Assembly (NCBI GenBank): GCA_026706395.1
Contig: JAPOYU010000166.1
Location: 1-12,317, forward strand
Direction: 5' to 3'
Origin: Chloroflexota bacterium
GTDB lineage: Bacteria > Chloroflexota > Anaerolineae > Aggregatilineales > Phototrophicaceae
Length of the DNA: 12,317 nt
The notes under the pieces were generated by a model. The model saw only the letters and a program-made list of their open reading frames with translations, searched no databases and was not told the DNA's origin. The translations under genes and the position numbers were made by a program. Shown one piece after another: positions 1 to 6,016 of the stretch (position 1 is the first letter of the stretch; every line of letters starts with the position of its first letter).

Positions 1-2
1 GA

Positions 3-230
3 TTCGAGTGTCTCAATTACACCAATGAATAAGAGCAGGCGCTCTACGTGACGCAGGCATACCAAATCGTGCAGGATATGAGCAGCATTACGGCCATGTT
101 CTTGTATAACCTGAATGGCTGCGCCGTGGCTGATGCGGAAGCATGTTTCTTCAGTTTGGTGGATGCCGCCGGAACGCAGCGACCTGTTTACGCTGCCTTT
201 GAAGCCGTGCCCAAAAACAGCGACACTTGA
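3..230 (+). pseudogene. C-terminal fragment of a glycoside-hydrolase-like protein, interrupted by an in-frame TAA
   Basis: The frame beginning at base 3 reads FECLNYTNE, then TAA at 30-32, then EQALYVTQAYQIVQ and on to a TGA at 228-230. The sequence stays protein-like on both sides of the stop (NYTNE-stop-EQALYVTQAY), so a CAA or CAG glutamine codon has probably become TAA by mutation or sequencing error. The remainder (MFLYNLNG near the middle, FFSLVDA, then RPVYAAF near the end) resembles the last strand and helix of (beta/alpha)8 glycoside hydrolases of the cellulase or GH39-like type found with LysM proteins in Chloroflexota. That family assignment is pattern recognition only, and the catalytic part lies outside the window. 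A GTG at 48 could formally start a 60-residue protein, but no ribosome-binding site supports it. It is convergent with the lipoprotein gene ending at 334. The 103 bases between them hold only a short TTCTG/CAGAA hairpin at 288-300 without a T-run, so no clear terminator. Confidence 0.5.
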
Positions 231-333
231 TATCTGTTGTTGCCCGCCGCGACTCAGCATGACGCAAAACGAACCGTCCCGTATTGCTTCTGCGGCAGAA
301 TCGGACAGCAGTTCACTGACAACCTAAGCCAGT

Positions 334-1434
334 TCAACTGCTTTTCCATTCAAAGGTGCGCCAGTCGCCTTCTGCGCCGACATAGTTGTAGACACCTTGC
401 GCGTCCGGCCTCGCAACCGAGACGCGCCACTGTATTAGGTGTGTTTGGCCGTCGCCGGGCATAAAGGCAGACGGAACGAGGAAAGAGTTTGTGCGGGTCA
501 CCTGGCGCAATGGCTGGTTGATCGTTTGGTCGACCAGTTCAATCAAGTATTCGTCACTGTCATGCAGCCCGGCGATGCCAACCCACTGGATCAGCAAAGG
601 CTCGTGTGGCACGATGGCGCCGTCGGCCGGGTAAAGAAGGCGCGGGGCTAGCTTTGTCGCCGTTGGCGTCGCTGTCTCGTTGCCGGTGGGAGTAGGGAAC
701 TTGGTTGGCAAAGGCGTCGGCAGCGGAACGCGAATGCATTGCCCGATACTGAGATTGGGCGCGCAGTTTTCACCGCCGCTAGGCAAAGTAAAGTTGCAAC
801 CAAACCAGTTTAAGTCACGGTTTAAGCCATGCAGGATTTCTAGCGTCGTATTGTTCTGCACGGCGACGCCGATGATCGCGTCGCCCGCTTCGACGATGTG
901 GCATCCGATTGTCGCGCCGGCTGGCAGGACAACGCCTGACGTGTCATCAGCGCCGATAGTGGCCAGGAATTCTTGCGTCGCTTCGGCGCCAAGGGGTGTG
1001 GGCGTGAGTGTTGGTCGCGGAATTAGAATGGTAATCCCGCCGCGAACCGAGTCCGCGTTAGGGATGTTTGCGTTGAGGGCGACGACCGTCGCGGCGACAT
1101 TCGGCTCATAGCCATAGCCGTGCTCCGGCAGTTGCAGGATGTAGTACATCGTCTCGCCTTCGTTCACAAAATACTCGAAGTAGGGCGATGTCGCGATTGG
1201 GGATGCCTCGGGTGTGATTGGCGTCGCTGTATCCGTTGGCGCAAGCGTCGCGATTTCCAGCGAGACGTCGGCCGTCGGCGATTGAGGTGAAGGTGTCGCA
1301 CTGGGTGGCGCTTGGGTGGTCGCCAGCACCTCGACAATGTCCGTCGGCGCCGGCACTTGGTCCGGCCGGTTGATATTGCAGCCTGTCAAGCCTGTGAGAG
1401 CGGAGGCCAATAGAACGGAAAGGAGGGGGCGCAT
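334..1434 (-). CDS. Lipoprotein with two LysM-like domains and a C-terminal beta-sandwich-like domain
   Basis: The 366-residue product is probably an envelope-anchored, glycan-binding lipoprotein. Residues 1-18 form a lipoprotein signal peptide ending in the lipobox LTGC, with Cys19 as the lipidation site. A Thr/Pro/Ala-rich linker follows (about 22-85). The first LysM-like domain is at about 86-139 and diverges in its middle. The second is at about 178-236 and carries Cys178, Cys213, Cys224 and Cys233; Cys213 and Cys224 flank a GG-containing insertion of ten residues. After another Thr/Pro linker (237-262), residues 263-364 resemble an Ig- or FN3-type beta sandwich (LLYPADGAIV, LIQWVG, IQWRVSV). 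From the second LysM onward it aligns with the product of the upstream gene, so the pair arose by duplication. Its ATG shares one base with the TGA of that gene (TGATG at 1432-1436), which implies co-transcription and probably translational coupling. LysM domains generally bind N-acetylglucosamine polymers; the actual ligand here is unknown. Confidence 0.85.
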   Translation of the reverse strand: MRPLLSVLLASALTGLTGCNINRPDQVPAPTDIVEVLATTQAPPSATPSPQSPTADVSLEIATLAPTDTATPITPEASPIATSPYFEYFVNEGETMYYILQLPEHGYGYEPNVAATVVALNANIPNADSVRGGITILIPRPTLTPTPLGAEATQEFLATIGADDTSGVVLPAGATIGCHIVEAGDAIIGVAVQNNTTLEILHGLNRDLNWFGCNFTLPSGGENCAPNLSIGQCIRVPLPTPLPTKFPTPTGNETATPTATKLAPRLLYPADGAIVPHEPLLIQWVGIAGLHDSDEYLIELVDQTINQPLRQVTRTNSFLVPSAFMPGDGQTHLIQWRVSVARPDAQGVYNYVGAEGDWRTFEWKSS

Positions 1435-2741
1435 CAGGCTTCAGCCTGCCCAGTACCTTGCCAGACGAAGGTTCGCGCTTCAGTCATGAAGGTTATCGTG
1501 TCGGTGTCGGTATTCAGGACGCTGACCTGCCAGGAATAGCGATGACTTTCGGCGTCCTGGCTTTGCCATGTCGCCGGAACTATCAGAAAGAGTTCATGTG
1601 TATTGGCTTGGAAGCGCTGACCACTATCCATGTTGGTGAAGTCGACTTGATAAACTTCGTCCGCGGCCAGGCGACCAGTTCCTACCCAGCGCAAGGTCAC
1701 TTGCTCGAAAGGTGAGAAGTAGGCCTCATTCGCCGGGCTTTGCGCTATGGGAGCGTTGAACGTCGCAGTCGGAGGCGGAGTGGCTGTTGCGATGCCGGAG
1801 TCGAGCTGCAACGGTGTTGCTGTTGGCGTCGGCGCCGGTACTCTTATGTGCTGGTTCACACTCAGCTGTACGGTGCATTCGGGTCCACCGTATACTCCGC
1901 TGAAATCGCAGAGCAGGAAATTGATCTCGGGATTAAGGTCCGAAAGCACCTTGACATCGGTATCGTATACGGCTGCGATGTAGATCATGTCTTCATCCAG
2001 CTGCACGACATGCCACATGAGCCCGGGCAGCAATGTCGGCGTCAAGGTCGGCGCGAATGGATCAAAGGCCAGGCGTTCCAGTCGGTCCTCCTCGCTGGCG
2101 ACCGAGGCCGACGCGTTGGATTCCGTGGCTGCAGATGGATCGACAGCCGGGGAGGGATAGGGCACGACAATCTCCTGCCCAATTTGCACACGCGTTTCAT
2201 CGGTGATCCCGTTCAGCGCCATAACAGTCGGCAGGATAGCAAGACTGGTATGACCACAGCGGGAAACAATCGCAATTAGTGAATCGCCTTCAGCAACTTT
2301 GCGAACACATGGCGCTGGGGTGGGCATTAGCGTCGGCGTATCCGTCGGCAAGGGACTTGCGGTAAACGTCGTGGTGGGTGTGCCAGGCGTGACGGACGGA
2401 CCTGCGATACGTGTGGGATGGGCAGTGTCGGAGGGACGGGCGATCGCCATCCGGCTGTCACTCAGGCCTGGCGCGAACGCGATGAGCGCGGCGATGCCGG
2501 CGACGATTACGACCAGAACGAGCAGAATGACGCCCCCGATCCGCCCTCTGGAAACCAGAGACGATTCCGCAAGGTCGGTCTCGCCATAGCGATAGTCGTA
2601 AAGATCGGAGCGAGTTTCGTCTGCGTGGGTATCTTGCCTCGGCGCCACTTCGGCAATGGTCGCGCCGCAGGTTGCGCATAGCGCCGCATTGCGATGGTTT
2701 CGCGCCTCGCAAATCGGGCAGACTTTGTAAATTGTCGTCAA
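1434..2741 (-). CDS. Zinc ribbon - transmembrane helix - two LysM-like domains - beta-sandwich-like protein
   Basis: The 435-residue product begins with a treble-clef-like zinc ribbon (C8-x2-C11 ... C22-x2-C25). A charged stretch and one strong transmembrane helix (about 68-90, GGVILLVLVVIVAG core) follow, with no signal peptidase site. The predicted topology has the zinc ribbon in the cytoplasm and the rest outside. After a Thr/Pro linker (103-144) come a first LysM (about 145-196, with Cys145 and Cys162) and a second LysM (about 241-302, with Cys278-x10-Cys289). A second linker leads to a beta-sandwich-like domain (about 331-430, TLRWVG, YSWQVSVL). From the second LysM onward it is a paralogue of the overlapping downstream lipoprotein. 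The start is TTG: no ATG or GTG lies between it and the upstream in-frame TAG, a GAGGA ribosome-binding site sits six bases before it, and the first Cys pair follows directly. It has its own likely promoter, so it need not depend on valS transcription. The function is not known. Confidence 0.85.
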   Translation of the reverse strand: MTTIYKVCPICEARNHRNAALCATCGATIAEVAPRQDTHADETRSDLYDYRYGETDLAESSLVSRGRIGGVILLVLVVIVAGIAALIAFAPGLSDSRMAIARPSDTAHPTRIAGPSVTPGTPTTTFTASPLPTDTPTLMPTPAPCVRKVAEGDSLIAIVSRCGHTSLAILPTVMALNGITDETRVQIGQEIVVPYPSPAVDPSAATESNASASVASEEDRLERLAFDPFAPTLTPTLLPGLMWHVVQLDEDMIYIAAVYDTDVKVLSDLNPEINFLLCDFSGVYGGPECTVQLSVNQHIRVPAPTPTATPLQLDSGIATATPPPTATFNAPIAQSPANEAYFSPFEQVTLRWVGTGRLAADEVYQVDFTNMDSGQRFQANTHELFLIVPATWQSQDAESHRYSWQVSVLNTDTDTITFMTEARTFVWQGTGQAEA

Positions 2742-2747
2742 GCGCAG

Positions 2748-2752
2748 TCCTC
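2748..2752 (-). promoter_or_regulatory. Ribosome-binding site fixing a TTG start
   Basis: The minus strand reads GAGGA, six bases before the TTG at 2741-2739. It decides the start of the zinc-ribbon/LysM gene, because no ATG or GTG lies between this TTG and the in-frame TAG at 2777-2775. Confidence 0.7.
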
Positions 2753-2776
2753 GGTAAGCCGATACGCGTCCAGCCT

Positions 2777-2807
2777 ATTATAGCGAATTGACGCCGATTA
2801 ATGTCGC
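2777..2807 (-). promoter_or_regulatory. Probable promoter of the LysM gene pair
   Basis: A perfect TATAAT -10 hexamer occupies 2782-2777 on the minus strand. The best -35 candidate is GCGACA at 2807-2802, with a long 19-base spacer, so the -35 is weak. Transcription would start near 2770, giving a leader of about 29 bases. It lies in the 113-base gap after valS, in which no terminator is visible, so read-through from valS is also possible. Confidence 0.5.
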
Positions 2808-2854
2808 AGACGTAGGCTAAGCGGCAGGTGGCATCATGCGTGGATCTGGCGCGG

Positions 2855-5500
2855 CTATTGGCACAGATTGGCGATCCGGTCTTGTATCTGCCTGGTAGCC
2901 GCCTCAAGCTCCGCCATACGGTCGCGCTCGCGCTGAACCACGTCGGGGCGGGCGCGCTGTACAAAATTTTCGTTGGCCAGCATTTTCGCCGTGCGGTCAA
3001 GCTGCTGTCTCAACTTTTCCTCTTCGTCTGCCAGACGCTTGCATTCCATGTCGATGTCCAGCATGTCTTCAAGAGGCAGATAGAGAGTGATCTCGCCGAC
3101 GACAATACTGGCGGCGTTGGCCGGCTCGGCTTCGTTTTCTGCGAGCAGGTCCAGTTCGTCTACGTTGCAAAGGCGACGCAGGATGGGTAAGTTCTCCGCC
3201 AAATCCCTGGTCATTGCACGGTCGTAGGCAATTGCGCGGATCCGCCGGCCAGGGTCTACCTTGTATTCGCCGCGTGTATTGCGGACCTCTCGCACAAGTT
3301 CGAGATACAGGTGCATGCGCGCCTCGATCGCGTCGTCGATCAAGCCGCAATCCGCCTCAGGCCATTCAGCCATGATAAGCGCCTCGCCAGCGTGTGGCAG
3401 ATAGCGCCAGGCGTCTTCAGTCATGAAGGGCATGAATGGATGCAGCAGGCGCAGGCAACTGTCCTGGACATGAACCAGGACGCGGCGCACGACATTTTTC
3501 TGCGCGTCGCGTCCTTGGTACAAGGTATGCTTGCTAATCTCCAGATAGTACGGTGCGAACTCATCCCACATAAAGGCGAGGATCTGATTGCCGGCTTCGC
3601 CATATTGGTAAATGTCAAACAAGTACTGGACGTTGGCGATCAGGCGGTGCAGTCGGCTCAGGATCCAGCCCGAGGGCAAGTCCAGGCCTTCGCGCGGCGG
3701 CAAGCCCAATTCGACCTCACCATCGAGATTCATGTTGATGAATGAAGTCATCTGCCAGACCTTGTTGATAAAGCGAAAACTATGGTCGAGCCGCCTGTCA
3801 TCCAGGTGACAGTCGTTGCCGGGCGTGCCGCTTGTGATCAAAGTAAAGCGCAGCGGATCGGCGCCCAATTTATCGACGATTGTTAATGGATCGATGGCGT
3901 TGCCCAGCGTCTTGCTGAACTTCTTGCCGCCTTCCGCCCGCACCAATCCATGCAGGTAAACCGTGTGGAAGGGCGCTTCATCAGTGAACCACAATCCCAT
4001 CATGATCATGCGCGCCACCCAAAAGAATAGGATGTCGTGTCCCGTCTCCATCACCTGCGTCGGATAGTAGCGTTTGAGATCGGTCGATTCTTCGGGCCAG
4101 CCCAAGGTGCTGAAGGGCCATAGGCCGCTGCTGAACCAAGTGTCCAAGACATCCCGTTCCATCACCCAGCCGTCACCGGCCGGCGCTCTTATACCGACGT
4201 AAATTTCGCCTTCCGGGTCGCCGTCCTTCTCGCGATACCAAGCGGGAATTCGGTGGCCCCACCACAATTGCCGGCTGATGCACCAGTCCTGGATATTCTC
4301 CAACCAGTGGAAATAGACCCGTTCGAAGCGTTCCGGCACGATTTTGACGCGTCCATCGCGTACGGCGGCGATCGCTTTGTCGGCCAAAGGTTGAATCCGG
4401 ACGTACCATTGTGTACTCATCATGGGTTCGACCACTTCGCCACCGCGCTGACTGCGCGGAATGCGCGTCGTATATGGCTCGGTCTTGATAATCAATCCGG
4501 CCTTGTCCATGTCCGCCCAGAGCTGCTCCCGGCATTCGTAGCGGTCTAGCCCGGCGTATTTGCCCGCGTTGGCATTCATGCTGGCATCTTTGTTGAGAAT
4601 GTTGAGCAACTGCAGGCCATGCCGTTGCGCCAACTCATAGTCGTCGAAATCGTGCCCTGGCGTGACCTTCAAGGCGCCAGTGCCGAATTCCATGTCGACG
4701 TGCTCGTCGGCGATGACCGGAATCGCGCGTTCCAGGATCGGAACATATGCCCGCGTACCGATCAGATGGCGGTAGCGCTCATCAACGGGATGAACGGCGA
4801 CAGCTGTATCGCCGAGGATGGTCTCCGGCCGGGTCGTGGCGACCGGCAAATGCTCGCCGCCGTCGACGGGATAGCGGAAGAAGTACAGCGTGACCTCTTC
4901 CTCACTGCTCTCAACTTCCAGGTCTGATACGGCCGTTTGTAGCCCCGGGCTCCAATTGACGAGCCGCGGTCCTCGGTAAACCAGTCCCTGTTCCCACAGT
5001 GTCACGAAGGCGTGTAATACCGCTTCCGACAAGCCTTCGTCGAGGGTGAAACGTTCGCGGTCCCAGTCGCAGCTTGCGCCCAAGCGCCGAAGCTGCCGAA
5101 TGATTTCGCCACCGTATTCATCCTTCCATTGCCAGGTGCGGTGGAGAAACTCCTCGTAGCCTACATCCTCGCGACTTGTGCCCTCTTCGCGGAGCATATT
5201 TTCCACTTGCAGTTGGGTCGCGATGCCGGCATGGTCCGTTCCCGGCAGCCAGAGCGCCGCTTTCCCGCGCATGCGCTCATAGCGGATCATCAAGTCTTCC
5301 AGCGCGGTGAACAGCGCGTGCCCGATATGCAGGCTGCCGGTGACATTCGGCGGCGGCATACTGATGACGAAGGGTTCGGCATCGGTATCGGCGGCTTCCG
5401 GCTTGAACCAGCCATTCGCAACCCACCAATCGTAGATTCGCGATTCAGCCTCGCTGAAGTCGAAACTGCGCGGCATGTTCGTTTCGGCGCTTGCTTTCAT
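2855..5500 (-). CDS. valS: Valyl-tRNA synthetase
   Basis: This cytoplasmic class I aminoacyl-tRNA synthetase charges tRNA-Val with valine at the cost of ATP. The length from the chosen start is 881 residues, normal for bacterial ValRS. Visible landmarks in order are PPPNVTGSLHIGHA (HIGH at residues 58-61), GTDHAG, NWSP, the editing-domain motif TTRPETILGDTAVAVHP, GTGALKVTPGHDFDD (editing of mischarged Thr-tRNA-Val), DTWFSSGLWPFSTLGWP, and the ATP-binding loop KFSKTLGN near residue 526 (a variant of KMSKS). The anticodon-binding domain follows, and the last 70 or so residues form the typical C-terminal coiled coil. The start is the ATG at 5500: GGAGG at 5513-5509 precedes it by eight bases. 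A GTG at 5509 is in frame but overlaps that ribosome-binding site, so it is unlikely. Expression is controlled by the T-box leader directly upstream. The stop is TAG at 2857-2855. Confidence 0.97.
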   Translation of the reverse strand: MKASAETNMPRSFDFSEAESRIYDWWVANGWFKPEAADTDAEPFVISMPPPNVTGSLHIGHALFTALEDLMIRYERMRGKAALWLPGTDHAGIATQLQVENMLREEGTSREDVGYEEFLHRTWQWKDEYGGEIIRQLRRLGASCDWDRERFTLDEGLSEAVLHAFVTLWEQGLVYRGPRLVNWSPGLQTAVSDLEVESSEEEVTLYFFRYPVDGGEHLPVATTRPETILGDTAVAVHPVDERYRHLIGTRAYVPILERAIPVIADEHVDMEFGTGALKVTPGHDFDDYELAQRHGLQLLNILNKDASMNANAGKYAGLDRYECREQLWADMDKAGLIIKTEPYTTRIPRSQRGGEVVEPMMSTQWYVRIQPLADKAIAAVRDGRVKIVPERFERVYFHWLENIQDWCISRQLWWGHRIPAWYREKDGDPEGEIYVGIRAPAGDGWVMERDVLDTWFSSGLWPFSTLGWPEESTDLKRYYPTQVMETGHDILFFWVARMIMMGLWFTDEAPFHTVYLHGLVRAEGGKKFSKTLGNAIDPLTIVDKLGADPLRFTLITSGTPGNDCHLDDRRLDHSFRFINKVWQMTSFINMNLDGEVELGLPPREGLDLPSGWILSRLHRLIANVQYLFDIYQYGEAGNQILAFMWDEFAPYYLEISKHTLYQGRDAQKNVVRRVLVHVQDSCLRLLHPFMPFMTEDAWRYLPHAGEALIMAEWPEADCGLIDDAIEARMHLYLELVREVRNTRGEYKVDPGRRIRAIAYDRAMTRDLAENLPILRRLCNVDELDLLAENEAEPANAASIVVGEITLYLPLEDMLDIDMECKRLADEEEKLRQQLDRTAKMLANENFVQRARPDVVQRERDRMAELEAATRQIQDRIANLCQ

Positions 5501-5508
5501 CAATCCCA

Positions 5509-5513
5509 CCTCC
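5509..5513 (-). promoter_or_regulatory. valS ribosome-binding site
   Basis: The minus strand reads GGAGG, eight bases before the ATG at 5500-5498. It places the start three codons inside the longest reading frame. It lies just beyond the T-box terminator, so it is transcribed only when antitermination succeeds. Confidence 0.8.
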
Positions 5514-5524
5514 GCTCATTCAAC

Positions 5525-5563
5525 TAAAAGTGCCTTCCATCCAGTACAAGGACGAAAGGCACT
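5525..5563 (-). terminator. T-box-controlled intrinsic terminator
   Basis: On the minus strand AGTGCCTT (5563-5556) pairs with AAGGCACT (5536-5529), extended inside by GTCC/GGAT-type pairs, and is followed by TTTT then AGTTG. The 5' arm contains the CGUCCUUGU segment needed for the antiterminator, so terminator and antiterminator are mutually exclusive. Confidence 0.88.
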
Positions 5564-5772
5564 CTTCCGCGGTACCACCTTGTTTCAGCGGATGAAAATC
5601 CGCTGCGCTCAAGACGCGTTGACGGGCGTAAACCGGCTCGACTCTACTAGCTTAAGCGTTCTTTCGAGCAACTCCCGGGTGACTTTCGGCGGTCACTTGC
5701 CAGCGGGTTTCCAGCCATTGACCCGCATTCTCTCGCGCAGTGAGTTCCGCTTACTCCTCCCGATCGACGTTT
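5525..5772 (-). promoter_or_regulatory. Valine T-box riboswitch (tRNA-sensing leader of valS)
   Basis: This 5' leader senses uncharged tRNA-Val and lets transcription proceed into valS. The T-box core AAGGUGGUACCGCGG is at 5581-5567; its UGGU bulge (5578-5575) is complementary to an ACCA tRNA end, as tRNA-Val has. Stem I is recognisable. Distal helix GCGGGU/ACCCGC closes a loop containing GCUG. An AGAGA bulge sequence precedes it. Lower helices UCACU/AGUGA and GCGG/CCGC lead to a specifier loop with the loop-E pair AGUA (5' side) and GAA (3' side). Right after that GAA, set off by one A, lies GUC (5683-5681), a valine codon followed by A, as expected for a specifier. ACAAGG before the bulge can pair with CCUUGU at 5551-5546 to form the antiterminator, competing with the terminator hairpin. 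The specifier agrees with the gene controlled. Confidence 0.93.
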
Positions 5773-5778
5773 TTGAGT

Positions 5779-5807
5779 ATTTTGTTGTTAGCGCCGCCAA
5801 TTGGCAA
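5779..5807 (-). promoter_or_regulatory. Promoter of the T-box-valS transcript
   Basis: TTGCCA at 5807-5802 (5 of 6 to the -35 consensus) and CAAAAT at 5784-5779 (4 of 6) are separated by exactly 17 bases. Initiation near 5772 fits the start of the T-box structure. The -35 overlaps a perfect ten-base palindrome, GCCAATTGGC (5796-5805). That palindrome lies in the loop of a larger AGCGCC/GGCGCT hairpin just 3' of the tRNA gene. Confidence 0.55.
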
Positions 5808-5817
5808 CCGTGGCGCT
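5790..5817 (-). repeat. Inverted repeat just downstream of tRNA-Thr
   Basis: AGCGCC (5817-5812) can pair with GGCGCT (5795-5790) around a 16-base loop. The loop contains GCCAATTGGC, a self-complementary decamer. No T-run follows, so this is not a standard terminator. It may serve in tRNA 3' processing or as a weak pause site, or it may be incidental. Confidence 0.4.
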
Positions 5818-5818
5818 G

Positions 5819-5891
5819 AGCCACCCATGGGACTTGAACCCATAACCTATCGCTTACGAAGCGATCGCTCTGCCAATTGAGCTAGGGTGGC
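5819..5891 (-). tRNA. tRNA-Thr (anticodon CGT)
   Basis: A complete 73-base cloverleaf can be drawn. The acceptor arm is GCCACCC (5891-5885) with GGGTGGC (5826-5820) and discriminator T. The D arm is GCTC/GAGC. The anticodon stem is ATCGC/GCGAT around the loop TTCGTAA, giving anticodon CGT, which reads the Thr codon ACG. The variable loop is AGGTT, and the T arm is ATGGG/CCCAT around TTCAAGT. The 3' CCA is not encoded (CAG follows). It lies directly upstream of the valS leader on the same strand, but each unit has its own promoter-like sequence. Confidence 0.97.
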
Positions 5892-5906
5892 GACTATATC
5901 TGCGGC

Positions 5907-5935
5907 AGTATAACAGTCGACAATTTGGCGGGCAA
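5907..5935 (-). promoter_or_regulatory. tRNA-Thr promoter
   Basis: TTGCCC at 5935-5930 and TATACT at 5912-5907 are separated by 17 bases, with TG one base before the -10 (extended -10). Initiation near 5900 would leave about nine bases before the mature tRNA 5' end, which suits RNase P processing. Confidence 0.7.
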
Positions 5936-5973
5936 GGTTTGAATCAGGGTTGCAGCCGGGTCCCAGCGCATTC

Positions 5974-5982
5974 TGCTATACT
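5974..5982 (+). promoter_or_regulatory. Probable mutL promoter (extended -10)
   Basis: TGC-TATACT matches the extended -10 form TGnTATAAT, with five of six bases in the hexamer. No good -35 is placed 16-18 bases upstream (TTGCAG at 5950-5955 is 21 away). A start near 5989 would leave a leader of about 28 bases. It is divergent from the tRNA-Thr promoter. Confidence 0.5.
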
Positions 5983-6016
5983 CGAACAATGATGATAGCA
6001 AGCACAGATCAGTCTG

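Noticed and set aside
288..300. TTCTG-CGG-CAGAA hairpin as a terminator between the convergent left genes
   Set aside because: The stem has only five pairs and there is no T-run on either strand.
115..464. Short plus-strand frames over the left gene end and the lipoprotein 3' end
   Set aside because: They overlap better supported frames and show no protein-family features.
2290..2420. Repeated GTCGGCGT-like short motifs, as possible DNA repeats (also at 660-730 and 1200-1350)
   Set aside because: On the minus strand these encode the Thr/Pro/Ala linkers of the LysM proteins, so the repetition comes from protein composition.
2458..3000. A 180-codon minus-strand frame across the valS / LysM gene boundary
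   Set aside because: It is Arg-rich out-of-frame sequence overlapping the end of valS and the start of the zinc-ribbon gene, both of which are well supported.
5501..5509. GTG at 5509 as the valS start
   Set aside because: It overlaps the GGAGG ribosome-binding site at 5509-5513, which is spaced correctly for the ATG at 5500.
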